This document shows, piece by piece, positions 12,757 through 23,548 of a stretch of DNA of 64,000 nucleotides (the first letter of the stretch is position 1; each line of letters begins with the position of its first letter). This stretch comes from Cryptomeria japonica (Eukaryota; Streptophyta; Pinopsida; Cupressales; Cupressaceae), in contig NC_081409.1 of the NCBI RefSeq assembly GCF_030272615.1, forward strand, positions 26,545,406-26,609,405. The letters run 5' to 3'. The translations under genes and the position numbers were made by a program. The notes under the pieces are model-generated. The model did not search any database. It was not told the origin of the DNA and saw only the letters and a list, made by a program, of their open reading frames with translations.

Positions 12757-13052
12757 TGTTGTGAAATATGGATCGAAGAATAATGACAGTGATTCTGGAA
12801 GACTGATTGTCGTGAGTTTTTCATCGTCTCCATCATTGAATCCGGTTTAACTACAGGAGGAAAGGTTGCCTATGTAGGGACATGTCCATACGTGGCAGTT
12901 GCCATGTATGGACATGCCCCTATGGAGGCAACCGTTCATAACAATTAGTTTGTTTATATTTAATTTCCGAACTATATGCTCTGTTAATATATCACTCTCC
13001 AGATAATAACCGATTTACCATCAGTTAGATTCACGAGGGCTATATATTAACA
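12757..13052 (-). repeat. 5' LTR of the minus-strand Copia element
   Basis: Right-hand LTR copy, 296 bp, TG...CA ends, followed by the target duplication GGTTT at 13053-13057. A TATA-like AAATATAAAC sits in its first half when read on the minus strand. Confidence 0.95.
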
Positions 13053-13990
13053 GGTTTAGTTCCACACATTAGTTTGAATATATAAGTGTGTGACTACATA
13101 CTTAGTTGCACAGATAACTTAGGGAGAATATACAAGATGCAAGTATGGGTCCCAAATATTAACTCATGTTAGGTACCCATGTATAAATGTAAACTTTCAC
13201 AAACTAAGAAGAGAAAAAAATCCAAGGGGACAAAGCTCCTCCTTGGCAAAAGAGACAAAATATAAAATTCTCTCAAAGAAAAATGAGAAGAACAAACCCC
13301 CATGTAAGGAAAATTTCCCTCCATAAGATAGAAGAAGAGGGACTATGCAACCCTTCCTCAAATTAGAGTATCCTAGAATGATGGTAGAAGCCCAAATATG
13401 AATGTTGAAGATGATCCAATCAAATTGAACAACATTCCTCCCCTTAGGAAGAAATGAAACCATGAATGTATGTAGGATTTATTCTCATTCCTAAAAGGAA
13501 GATCAAGTAACAAAGATGAAGATGTGTGATGCCTCTAACCTCTACTAAAATGTCCCTATGTTGATGTTGAAAGCTAGTACAATCAAGTTATGTGTTCCAA
13601 GCCACATTGATAAAGATGACAATCTAGAATCTTGTGGAAATTAATGTATAACACAATATAAAGGCAAATATGCCCCCTTCCAATGTTGCTCAAAAGTCTC
13701 CACATCAATACCAAATTGTGACAAAATATGAGGTAGAGAAGAAACAAGAGGGTCTAAATACATCCCCACAACATTTGAAGATGATGATAAAACTCCATAT
13801 AAAGAAACATCGAAGAAGAGATGAATATCCTCAATAGTGTGCTCCAAGTATGCAAGATAAGATTCACAAAATAAACCTAAAAGTACCCATCTCAGGTAGT
13901 TCTATATAGAAAACTATAAATATTTTGTTGCATTGAATCATTAGGAAACCCAAATGTAGCAAAATTAATGCTAAAAAAAGAAACAATAAA
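13053..13990 (-). mobile_element. 3' non-coding remnant of an older Copia-related element
   Basis: Read on the minus strand, this stretch matches by eye the 3' part of the old Copia at about 34650-35300. Shared landmarks, in the same order, are a segment like TTGAGGATATTCATCTCTTC, then AAGGGGAGGAATGTTGTT, TTGGATCATCTTCAACATTC and a TACATGGGTACCTAA-like segment. The younger minus-strand Copia has inserted just downstream of these landmarks. I could not place this remnant's own LTRs. Short open frames here are by-products of the decayed sequence. Confidence 0.55.
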
Positions 13991-14065
13991 TGGATATGAG
14001 TCATCAATGCAAACTATTTGACACTGATCATCACTAAATAATATTGGATCTTACATAACTAAGAA

Positions 14066-14424
14066 TATGTAGGTGTGAATAAGGTATTTCACCTAACTAG
14101 TTTACTACTGGATCCTATTCACATGTTAAGTTTACTTAGCTCCTAGGAATCTTTTTAGAAGTTTTAGTTTTCAATTAGATTTTATCTTATCTTTTGGAAT
14201 TTAATTCTTATGACCTAGGTTGTTATGTTAAGTTGTCTCATGTTATAGGATTAAGACACATTTTGTCATCTTATCTAATATTATCTCTCACATTGATTGT
14301 ATAGGAAAGGCCTTTGTACACTTTGTTAAGATCAAGCAAGCTCATTATTGCTACTCTCTTGTGGAAGGTTGTCTTTTATTTTGTATGTGATCCTGGGATG
14401 TTGAGCTTATCTTCAACTCTTACA
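14066..14424 (+). repeat. Copia-type LTR, partner not in window
   Basis: Begins TGTAGGTGTGAATAAGG and ends CTCTTACA, followed at once by TGGTATCACAAC, which resembles the initiator-Met primer site. Its 3' end (ATTGCTACTCTCTTGTGGAAGG) resembles the LTR end at 22510-22540, so the families are related. I see no matching 3' LTR, so this is the 5' remnant of a truncated element or one whose other end I cannot recognise. Confidence 0.65.
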
Positions 14425-14633
14425 TGGTATCACAACTCCAATTCTTCAAACTTCTTCTCAGATTTGAGGGTGATTTAGAAGTGAGCTTTTGTAGGGTGCT
14501 TTTTGGGGTGAAAAGGGCCTCATGAATGAGTTTATAAGGCCCCAAAACTCCTACTTTCATAGAAAACACCTCAATTTGGACACCATTAAATTTTGGGTCA
14601 TTTTTAGAAGGTTTAACTAGAATCTATAAGATA
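14425..14633 (+). other. Primer-site region and leader after the Copia LTR
   Basis: Starts with the primer-site-like TGGTATCACAAC and then non-coding leader. It ends in the left copy of the LINE target duplication (14615-14633). Confidence 0.5.
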
Positions 14634-16395
14634 ATTGATATTTTTAACCTAGGTAACTATACTTGAAGATGTTGGTCTCAAAGAGGGAAAAAATGGAGAA
14701 GATTTTGTCGCCTGTCGATGTTGTGGTTTTGTCGCCCATTGGTTCTGATGCGGTTATGTATGTCAAATAGAGGCGGACTCGTGATGTTAGGGTTTTGTCG
14801 CCCATTAGATCTGGTGCGGTCGTTTGTCGTGATAAGGGTTCGTTGTCGTTCACTGGTTCTGTTGGGCTGAGGCGGAATGGTGAGGCTTCGAGGTCATGGC
14901 AAGGGAAAAGGTTGTTTGCTGGTGGGTTATTTCTTGTTGCTAATGTCATTTCCGTTAATCTGACAGAAGATACAAAAAAGGAAATTGATCATAATGCTTA
15001 TGTTCTTTCTTCACATGGTGTGATTTGTCAGTTTAAGGGTTTTTGGTCCAGCCTCCCTCAACTACACTCCTGGATCTCAGAATAGTGGGAGCCTCTTATT
15101 ACTTGTAAAGTTCATATTTTCCCCTTGGCTAAGGGGTTTTTTATTGCTAAATTTGATAATGCCCTAGATAGAAACAAAATCTTATGTGATCATTTCTTTA
15201 GTTGGCAGGATAGATTTTTGTTGATGATTAAGCCTTGGCACTCTGATTTAAACCCTTCTTCCGAAACGTTTAATAAGATCGCCATTTGGGTTAGGCTTCC
15301 TAATCTCCCCCTTCATTTATGGACTGATTCTCTTTTAGAGGAAGTGGGTGAGGCCCTTGGAGATTTTTTGATGGTAGACGTTGAATCTTATAATATTTTT
15401 CACTCCACCTTTGCCCGAATTTTGGTGGAAATGGATGTTTCAAAAGGGTTGCCTGCTGAGATTTTTCTCAAATCTTCTAAGGGCTCTTGGGTTCAATATT
15501 TGGACTATGAAGGGATTCCCTTCCATTGTAGAAGATGTTTTAAAATAGGTCATGCAGCTGCACAATGTGGATTTGAGAAAAAGGCATTGACGACTACATG
15601 GTGGAAAGGTGCTTCTCAACAACATTATACGGTTGAGAAGAAATATGAGCAAAATAATATTTTTTTGAGGTGGCACAAGATCGCGGGGCATCCTCTCTAG
15701 ATGTCATTGATGGTGAGGTTTCTAAAGCTATGCAAGAATATCATGTTGAAACCCATAATGTGTGTGAGTCTCAGGCTGCATTTTCTGGTGATTGTGTTCC
15801 GGTTACCAAATCTGTTGACTCTTCTGATAAGGCCTTGCTTGCTTTGTCGCCTGCTGATGTTGGGGTTTTGCCTCCTGCTGGTTCTGATGCAGTTATTTCT
15901 GTCAGGATGAGGCAGACTGGTGATGTTGGTGTTTTTCCTTTGCCCTCCGCTGGTTCTGGTGTGGCTGAGACAATGGCTACTGACATTCATTCTTAGGATT
16001 TTGGTGCACTAGATTGGCATATTAAGGCAACATGAGTGGAAGAGGGATGGATTTCTGTTAAGGGCAAGCAAGCTAAGTTCTCTAAGCCTTCTTTTGACAT
16101 GACTCTTCAATCCCCTAAGATAAATTCTAAATGCAAATCTTGATGGTTCTTGGGTGGGGGATGGTTTTAGGATGGTTGTTGGTTGTTCTTTTTGCAACTT
16201 TGTTTTATGTTGTGGGGGCCTATTTTTTTAAAAACCCATGTTTTTTATTATGGGTGTCCTTTTTACCCATGGTCATCTAGTGCTTTCATGTTCCTTTTGT
16301 CGAGACAACTTTCTGGTTGAGGGTTCCCGATCCTCTCAAAATCTGTTTGTAAAGGGTTTCGGGTCCCTTCAAATCCTGTTTTTACCTTTATAAAA
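14634..16395 (+). mobile_element. LINE (plant L1-like) copy carrying ORF1 only
   Basis: A 1,762-bp insertion is flanked by a perfect 19-bp duplication, AACTAGAATCTATAAGATA, at 14615-14633 and 16396-16414. This length and perfection are typical of LINE target-primed insertion. It encodes a plant L1-type ORF1 protein and then a 3' non-coding tail ending in a short A-run, with no reverse transcriptase or endonuclease ORF2. The tail (about 16340-16375) holds GGGTTTCGGGTCCCTTCAAA, nearly identical to the tail of the retroposon at 18128-19311. Since both ends and the duplication are intact, either the copy was already without ORF2 when it inserted or the deletion came later inside the copy. Confidence 0.85.
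14693..16140 (+). pseudogene. LINE ORF1 protein (DUF4283 and CCHC zinc knuckle), broken
   Basis: ORF1 of plant L1-like LINEs is an RNA-binding protein that packages the element's transcript. The frame can start at ATG 14693. The middle (15125-15700) encodes a DUF4283-like fold, with typical segments such as FNKIAIWVRLPNLPLHLW and GEALGDFLMVD. It is followed by the zinc knuckle CRRCFKIGHAAAQC. The C-terminal part (15670-15996) is acidic and repeats the N-terminal motif LSPxDVxVLxPxGSDAV. A final basic segment (GWISVKGKQAKFSK) resembles plant ORF1 ends. The frame is broken by in-frame stops at 14768, 15083, 15994 and 16033 and by one frame change near 15690. Family assignment is firm; function is lost. 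Confidence 0.85.
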
Positions 16396-16414
16396 AACTA
16401 GAATCTATAAGATA

Positions 16415-18110
16415 CAATTCATACATTCATACAACCATATTGATCTATACTTAGTTATTCCATGGTTGGTGTCTACATACTCACCAATGATATCAAGCAA
16501 ATATTCCAAGTATATTCTTCTATCTATGACATCCACCTAGATCACCTTTGCATAATCACATGTACTCTATAGTGGATATCCATTGAATAAGAGTAAGAGT
16601 TTATTGAGCATTATCTTGAGCTCTCTTCCACTCTAATATTGTTCTCTTCTCTTTCAAACCTTCACATGTATTCCTATGAATTTCTCAAAAGGAATGGCTA
16701 ACTTAAAAGATTTAGATTGTTGAATGTAATCTTCATACTATTTTGCAGCTACCATAACTAAATAACTTTTAGTTGAATAAATAGGTACAACTCCTCCTTC
16801 ATTATCAAGTAATAAAATGGAGTTTGTTGGCTTTGAATTAACTACTAATTTACTCCTATAAGTTCTTCCTTCACATGTAGCATCTTCTACACTCCTCTTA
16901 TTTTGTTATGATCATATTTGCTCCATGATCATTGCTATTTTATCTATAGTTAAATTAAATTTGTGTCTTTCTTCCTCATCCTTTGACTTTTTATTTCCAC
17001 TTTCTTCTTCAAACATAATTTTTTCTTTGAATCACAACTCACAACTTATAATTTATTTTTCTCTTGCCTTACATACTTGATTTTTCTATCACTTGGGAGA
17101 ATTAATTAAATCATACCCCTACAAGCTAGCAAGTCCAATGCTTTTCAATATCATTATAATATTCCCAGTGAATTAAATATGATTTTTTACCTTCATGCAT
17201 AGAAAAATAAAACACTTGAAACCAAAACAAATAATTTTTAAAGCCCTAAGCTAGAATATGAAATATCAAACCCCCACAAGAAGATCACAATTTTATTGAA
17301 GAATTGTTGACACTCAATTGCTATATTTTACAAATCCAAACACTAGAAACTCCCACTATGATTTAAATTCAATTTGAAATACATAAAATAAGCTACTAAA
17401 AAATAAAATAAATAGAAAAAATAATAGAAAATTGAAATTAAAACTAATTGCAAATTCACACCCAAAACTCTAAGCAAAATCCATAGTCAACTACTCTAAA
17501 TAACTCACAAATTATGCTAGAGCTAGAAAAATCCAATATGATCATGTAACCATTCTGAAAAAGAAAATTATAAGCACACACGAATAAATAAATAGTTGCT
17601 TTGCAACAACAATATAGACCAAAATCCAAACTCAAGTTGTATCTTCAAGCCCTTCACCTACAACCTGCAAATAACTTGAGGGGATGAGATTATGTTTCCT
17701 ATTACCTAGCACAGATTAAGGATGGGTAGAAAGTTTGTGTGTTCCTCCACTAAAATGGAATGGGTAAAGGAAGCCTCTTCCATGATTTATATTGTGTAGA
17801 TGAGAGTAGTGTGAGTGTGTGTTTGTTATGGGTATGAAAGAGGACCTATAATTATAGAGTGAGTTTTGTGAGTTGATGTATACTTGAAGGTGTGTGTGTG
17901 TGAGTGAGTGAAGGTTGTATAAATTACAACTGTGTGTTTGGTTGAAGATAGAAAATAGGAAGAGTATAAAGTTATCCATAAGAAAGGCTTAAAAAAATTG
18001 TGTTTGTGAGGAGAGAAAAAAAATTATGGTTTAGATTTAAAAGATGTAGAAGACAAAACAAGTTATAAGAGAGTGCAAAATAGCAATGAGAAAGAGATGG
18101 GAATAAGAGG
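16415..18110. other. AT-rich stretch with no recognised gene
   Basis: This continues the sequence interrupted by the LINE. It is A+T rich, with CT-rich runs near 16600-17060 and a GT-rich, (TG)n-like run near 17810-17930. I see no LTR pair, RNA gene or convincing coding region. Confidence 0.5.
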
Positions 18111-18115
18111 AGAAT

Positions 18116-19061
18116 ATGGGTAAGGAGAATTCCAATTATTATTTTTATAATGATTTATTTACAGATGAACTCATGTGTATAGAGGAATGTAACAAAGGAA
18201 AATTCAAAGGGAAAGTCATTGCTACCAAAATATCTAAATCTAATAAACTTCATAGTCCCAGCTCCCCTTCCCCTGTTCAAAATCCTCAATTGGGTGCCAA
18301 GTATGTTGGCGTTTTGGTTGATAACCCTTAGAGCTAGGATAAGCTTCCCTCCCCTTAGGCTTCTAGTGAATCTTATCCTGACCAAAACATGGAGAGTCGT
18401 CAACCCTTTCCGAATACCCTTGATCCCTCCTTGCATTTGCTCAATTCTGAGAAGAAAACTGTGACTGATGTCCTAACCTTAGTCAAAGATGGGGTGGTCG
18501 ATACCTTTAAGATCTTTAAGTGGATTTTCCATGAGATAAAGGATACCCAGCTGAAACAAAGAGTCAACATCAACAACCTAGAGAGAGTTAAAGATAAGGT
18601 TAAGAAAATGGATAATGTGTAGGTTTCCACTGAGAATACCTCATGCTCTGACAAGGAGAAGGACTTTATCATCAACTAACTTAAGACCACAATGGAAGAA
18701 GTTTGAAAACTTGAAAAAAGACTATGAAGTTAGGATGGCTACTCAGGAAGAGAAAATTGCAAAGATTAAGGAGTCCATCAAAGTTGTTGTTAAGACCAGT
18801 CATGGTGTGATTGGTGCCACAATGGAAAGCTTCAAGAACATGATTTGCAGCCTTGAAGAGCAGTTTCAGTTGAAAGTTGTGGTGGATGTGGAAACCAATA
18901 ATGAACATGACATATCCATGGGCCCCAATAAAAAGACAAGAGGCAATCTGAAGAGAAAGGCAGTGGGACCTCCTCCTGACTTTCAGAAGCTTAAGAAGAT
19001 CACCAACACTATTATTGAGATCAAAAAAGAGATGGAACAGTCTATGAAGTTGTTGGAGTAG
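18116..19061 (+). pseudogene. Broken ORF with C-terminal coiled coil inside the retroposon
   Basis: The frame starts at ATG 18116 (MGKENSNYYFYNDLF), inside the left duplication. A Ser/Pro-rich linker follows (HSPSSPSPVQNP), then a helical segment (18389-18622) and a long charged coiled coil (about 18700-19060, for example MATQEEKIAKIKESIK and IIEIKKEMEQSMKLLE) up to a TAG at 19059. Stops lie in the linker (18329 onward) and the frame changes near 18615. I do not recognise the family. It could be an ORF1-like protein of a different LINE lineage or a captured host segment. The coiled coil would suit a trimeric ORF1-like chaperone, which is only an analogy. Confidence 0.5.
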
Positions 19062-19311
19062 TGTTGGTTTTCTGATATCCTTGTGTTGGTTCTGGTTCTA
19101 CAGGTGTTTTTGTGTCTAGTTTTATCTACTGGAATTTTCTTTTGTAATTTAGGCTTGTTTTGCTAATGCCCCTTTGATGTAATGTTTCTCTTTGTTTTTC
19201 TATGGGGCTAGTTGGATCTTGTGGTCTTTTCAGGCTTAATGTCTTGTTAAGTATAGACTTCTATCTACTTTTCTGTTAAAGGGTTTTGGGTCCCTTCAAA
19301 ACCTATTTTTA
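18128..19311 (+). mobile_element. Non-autonomous retroposon with coiled-coil ORF and LINE-type 3' tail
   Basis: About 1.18 kb, flanked by an imperfect duplication: AGAATATGGGTAAGGA at 18111 and AGAATATGTGTATAAGGA at 19312. Its 3' end (about 19276-19310) reads GGGTTTTGGGTCCCTTCAAA then an ACCTATTTTTA end, nearly the same as the tail of the ORF1-only LINE at 14634-16395. Outside this tail the two share nothing I can see. No reverse transcriptase is present. Sharing only the 3' tail is how non-autonomous elements borrow LINE machinery, so I infer the same family of LINE mobilised both. Confidence 0.55.
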
Positions 19312-19329
19312 AGAATATGTGTATAAGGA

Positions 19330-20461
19330 TAAATAAGATGGTGGATAAATGCAACATCATGTCTTTTGGAAGGCATGAAATAAATGGAGGAGAAACTTGC
19401 AATTGAGGATGATAGAAAGGCGCATCAAGATGAGGTGGTGAGAGTCTTAGAAGAATATGGGAGTGTCATGATGGATGAATGTATTGGGAAATGTATGAAG
19501 CAATTAACAACAAAGAATGATAATAAAGATGATAAGAAAAGTTTTACAATAGATGAGAAATAGAATGATGAGGATGAGTTAATAGGGACCAATTGAGTAT
19601 ATAAGAGAAAAATAATAAAGATGCTAAAGAATATGGGGGAAGAAGAGTTGAGTGTAGAGGTGAAGATGGAAATATTTAATTTACACCATTATGTTAGTAC
19701 AAATTTGTATGTAGGTAGTGTGAAGGATGGTGTATGGGAGGTTACAAGACAATTTTGGTGGAGGATATTGGGATATGACGAGTTGAATCTCATGAATGAA
19801 AGAAGGACAAGAATAAAGATTGATGAGTTGAGGAGTGTTGAGTGGGGAAGCATTTGGAGGAGGAGGTCAATCTATGGTGGACATAAGTCCATGAGTGGAA
19901 AAGAGTAGGAAGAAAATTCTAGGTGGTTGAGGATAACTTGTATCCCATCAAAATTAAGAGGGGGAGGAAGAGTATTTTGATGTGCCTATTTCAGTCCTGG
20001 TGTTCATTGTAGCCTATAAGGTTTATTCAATCACTCAAATTCATTTTTTGATCCTATCCTCACAAATTTCTTACTTGAGGTGTTTGATATCAAAGCATCC
20101 AAGTCTATAGGTGATCCTACATTGCACAAAAAAATTACTAACAAAGTTCTTAATCCCACATCAGTTCCTTAGTTCCTATTAGATTTTGAAACTCTAAAGA
20201 GCCTCATACGTTTATTCATTGGTTCTCTAAGATCAAAACGTGCCCAATTCAATTAAAATAACTATGCGATTTAGTTATATGATGATTCGAAATTGGGAAC
20301 GATTCAACAACTAAAACAGAGTTATAAATGGAAAGAAGGTAATACATTGAGGGTCTTTGGGCTGATTGAAAAGAGGATCTTTTAGCTAAGAGGGTAGCAT
20401 AGATTGAGAGTTCCTATTGGAAGCCATCGAAGAGGAGGTGAAAATAAAGAAAAGGATTTGA
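19330..20461. other. Unclassified stretch
   Basis: The part 19380-19910 is purine-rich and has a weak + strand frame (19621-19908, Lys/Glu/Arg-rich) that matches no family I know. The rest is AT-rich and featureless. The purine bias alone could hold this frame open, so I do not call a gene. Confidence 0.4.
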
Positions 20462-20816
20462 TGTAAATTTGTTACAGTAAAAGGTATTAGTTTACTTAAT
20501 TAATTAAATCATATTGATTTAATAATTAAGTCACCTTTTCAATGTTTCACTTAAGCTAAATTTAGGAAGCTAAACTTAGGAATATTAATAATTAATTCAT
20601 TATTAATTATTAATTGCTTTTAGGGATTTTCCTTTTAGGTTTGATCTCCTTTTATAAGGATTGATCCCTTTTGTAATTCTTTATCTGATTATTATAATTG
20701 CATATTCTTGCTTTGGTTTTTCAAAGCAATCTTTGTGTTTTGTGTGAATCTTCCATTGTTGTGATAGGTTATTTGCATACACGTATGCACTGGGTTCTGT
20801 GAGGTTGTATTTCACA
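20462..20816 (+). repeat. Possible divergent Copia-type solo LTR
   Basis: Contains TTTCACTTAAGCTAAA followed by TTAGG, as in the LTRs at 22214-22579 and 35359-35725. It also has a TATA-like TTTTATAAGG near 20650 and ends TTTCACA. No target duplication or primer site is visible, and the ends are uncertain by tens of bases. Confidence 0.3.
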
Positions 20817-21267
20817 ACTTTAACAAAATTTGCAACTGAATGAGATGAGACTAGTAGTTTGAAGTGAAATAGAAGAGGGGTTTTCTAAGAAAGAGTGATA
20901 AATAGAGAGAGATAGTGAGGAGAAGGGAGAGGAAAATAGAAATTTCTTATCTTTGAGAGAATGGTCATAAGAAGGTAAAAAAAAAATTAATGTGATGTCG
21001 TCTAATTGTATTTTATATTTCTAAATGTTGCATATACAAATAAAGCCTTTTTGAAGTTTGTTGTGACTGTGGACTTTTGAATTAAATTAATTTGGTGTTT
21101 TCTAAGTTTGTTTTTTAGTGTGTTGTGTGGTTAGGCTAGTTGATAAGGCCCCCTAACCTCATTGACATCAACAACAAACTCATGAATGAAGTTAAATTAT
21201 ATTGCCTACAAAGGTTGTAGGATAATATAAATTGATTCAAGTCACCACACACGTGATAAAGTGAGCT
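20817..21267. other. AT-rich intergenic stretch
   Basis: I see no gene, LTR boundary or RNA gene. It ends at the left copy of the SINE target duplication. Confidence 0.5.
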
Positions 21268-21283
21268 CACAACCTCTTATATT

Positions 21284-21408
21284 TTTTATATTTTTTTTTC
21301 AAGGGGTAAATGCTTTTGACCCGGAGCTATGAACCGGTGGGATTTGAACCTTGATGGCAAGAACAACAACACAACAACTTAACCATCACAACATGCCACT
21401 ACTGGAAA
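21284..21408 (-). mobile_element. SINE, tRNA-derived, with perfect target duplication
   Basis: A 125-bp insertion lies between perfect 16-bp duplications CACAACCTCTTATATT at 21268-21283 and 21409-21424. On the minus strand it begins near TAGTGGCATGTTGTGATGG (A-box region) and carries the B-box-like GGTTCAAATCC (21340-21350). It ends in a short A-rich tail, seen as T-runs on the + strand. These are the marks of a tRNA-derived SINE copied by LINE machinery. The perfect duplication suggests a fairly young insertion. Confidence 0.85.
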
Positions 21409-21424
21409 CACAACCTCTTATATT

Positions 21425-22213
21425 AATCTTTATGAAATACTTTAAATTCTTATATGGTGAGAATCAGCAACAAGAAGTTGAAAAATAAATATAGTACGTT
21501 AGGATTTTAAAACATGGATTACATTAAAGGAGGATGTAATGTAGTCTTCTTTAATGTTTGTGACATCCAATTGATCACCAACACAAAATTCTACCTTTAT
21601 ATACTCTATCTTCTACAATAGTGAATAACCAATATAGTTGTATATAGAAAAATAGCCCAAATTGATATCGACAACAAAAGAAATACCAAACAACCAACAA
21701 TAAATTTGCACTTTTGTTGCTATATTTTTTTGCATTAAAATGCTTATTATATACTAATTTAATGTTCAAAATATTTGTGTAATTTATTCTCCTTTTCAAT
21801 AGCTTTTGAAAATATTTTAAATTATTTTTATTGAGAATACATTCAATTATTTAAAAATGTCATCTTAAAATGAACAAGTTAAATACCCAAATATGATTTC
21901 AATGCCCAACATAGTACTTTTTTCATGCCTTTGGAAGTTTGGAATGAGATTAACAATAGTTTGAAATGAGGAATGGCTTCACAAAGCACAAGATCATATT
22001 GATTCGATGCCATATTAAAATGGTAGAGAAAACACACAAATTAAACCATTGTTACATAGGAATATTAAAAACATAAAACATCATTTGATTGAATTCTCTA
22101 AGATGATTTCATTTCATTGCATTGGCTTATAAATTAATTGAATTTCCCATGTTAAATCAACTTCCAATAAACTAACTATTGGTATATTTATTTACAATTG
22201 CTTATTTATTATT
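21425..22213. other. AT-rich intergenic stretch
   Basis: No coding or RNA signal is seen. It ends at the 5' LTR of the old Copia. Confidence 0.5.
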
Positions 22214-22579
22214 TCTTGGAGTAATTAGGACAATTATCTAATTATTTAATTAATTAAGTCCTTTGATTACTTTTTCACTTAAGCTAAACTTAGGTGCTTT
22301 TATTTAGAGTTATGCTTTTGTAGTTTAAGTTCACATAGTGGTACTTTAGTTTAACCTTTAGTTGAGCTTAATTTAGCTACTCGTGTTTTTTCTTTAATTC
22401 CCCTAAATTTAGTTTAGGGCATCTTTGTGCTATCTATATAAGCACATCATTATGCATTGTAATTTCATTCTATAATCTTTTCTTTTGAGGAATATGACAT
22501 TTTTTATTGCTACTCTTGTTTGTGGAAGGTGAACTAGTTTGGTATTTGATCTTATAGGCTTGTGTTGTGAAACTCAACA
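22214..22579 (+). repeat. 5' LTR of the old Copia
   Basis: Matches 35359-35725 over its whole length at roughly 87% by eye. A TATA-like CTATATAAGC lies at about 22433-22442. The first bases read TCTTGG instead of TGTTGG in the partner. Confidence 0.8.
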
Positions 22580-22595
22580 TGGTATCAGAGCATGG
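22580..22595 (+). other. Primer binding site of the old Copia
   Basis: TGGTATCAGAGCATGG follows the LTR end directly and matches the initiator-Met tRNA 3' end, as in most plant Copia elements. Confidence 0.85.
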
Positions 22596-23548
22596 ATTCA
22601 ACAAACCTCTTCTCAAGCTTTAAGGATTTCTTTTCTCAGAAGCATTGCAAGGCCACCAAGTTTGCCTTCTTGTGTATATTTGGAAGTAGACAATTTTTCA
22701 TCAACTTTTAGAGCGAAAGGGGCATCAATTTTTTTGGAAACCTTCTATCTTTGAAAAAAAATTAATTATGAAAGTTTCCATTTTCAGAAAAAAAAAATTA
22801 ATGAAATTTCCATTTTTGGAAAATTTCTATTTTTGAAAAGTTTCCTTTTTTTCACTAGGTTTTCCTTCTTGTGTGTATTTGGAAGTAGACAATTTTTCCT
22901 CAACTTTTAGAGCAAAACAAGCATCAATTTTTTTTGGAAACTTTCTATTTTTAAAAAATTCTTATTTTCGGAAAATATTTATTTATGAAACTTTCCGTTT
23001 TTTGGAAATTTTATATTTTTGAAAAGTTTCTATTTTTAAATTTTTTCCATTTTTTGAAACCTTTCAATCCTTCTAAACCCTAATTGACATGCGGTTGGTT
23101 TTTTGGCCATAACTTGGTCATACAAAGTCGGTAAATTCACACCTCATGTTTGTGCTCCTACTTTAGCGTGTCCCATTTTCAATCCCCCTAGGTTCATTTT
23201 GGTCCCTTTTACTCCAAATTTGATGTCACCTATTGACACTGCTAGGTGGGCCCCATCTAGGAGGTTGTCATCTCCTATTTCCTGATTGGTTGGTCCTGTT
23301 TTTGGAGGAGAAAGGTGTGGAGTGCCTTGGTCCCCCTTAAAGTGGACCCGATTTGAAATGGGGTAGGTACTCCTTCTCCCTGATGGTTTTTGGTTCCCGT
23401 GGCTACACTTGACCATTGGAGGTCAGCCTAATCGGTAATTTACCTAGGGAACCCTATATAAAGACACCCTATCAATTCATTTTGACATCACATATATACC
23501 CTATCATTCGTGCATCCTTCAAGCATTCATTATCAAGCATTTTTAGAG

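Larger units (their letters stand above)
7995..13052 (-). mobile_element. Copia (Ty1/copia) LTR retrotransposon, almost complete fossil
   Basis: This is a 5,058-bp element on the minus strand. Its two 296-bp LTRs run 7995-8290 (3') and 12757-13052 (5'), with TG...CA ends. A perfect 5-bp target duplication, GGTTT, lies at 7990-7994 and 13053-13057. The primer site beside the 5' LTR matches the initiator-Met tRNA 3' end (TGGTATTAGAGCC), and a purine tract borders the 3' LTR. Coding parts run 12673 to 8690 in the order gag, protease, integrase, reverse transcriptase, RNase H, which is the Copia order. The LTRs differ at roughly 15 of 296 positions by eye, about 5%. That implies an insertion on the order of ten million years old if a slow conifer-like rate applies. 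About two or three breaks interrupt the coding part, so it looks inactive. Confidence 0.95.

Noticed and set aside
13197-13847. Two small minus-strand genes
   Set aside because: The frames fall in sequence related to a Copia 3' non-coding region and have no recognisable protein family.
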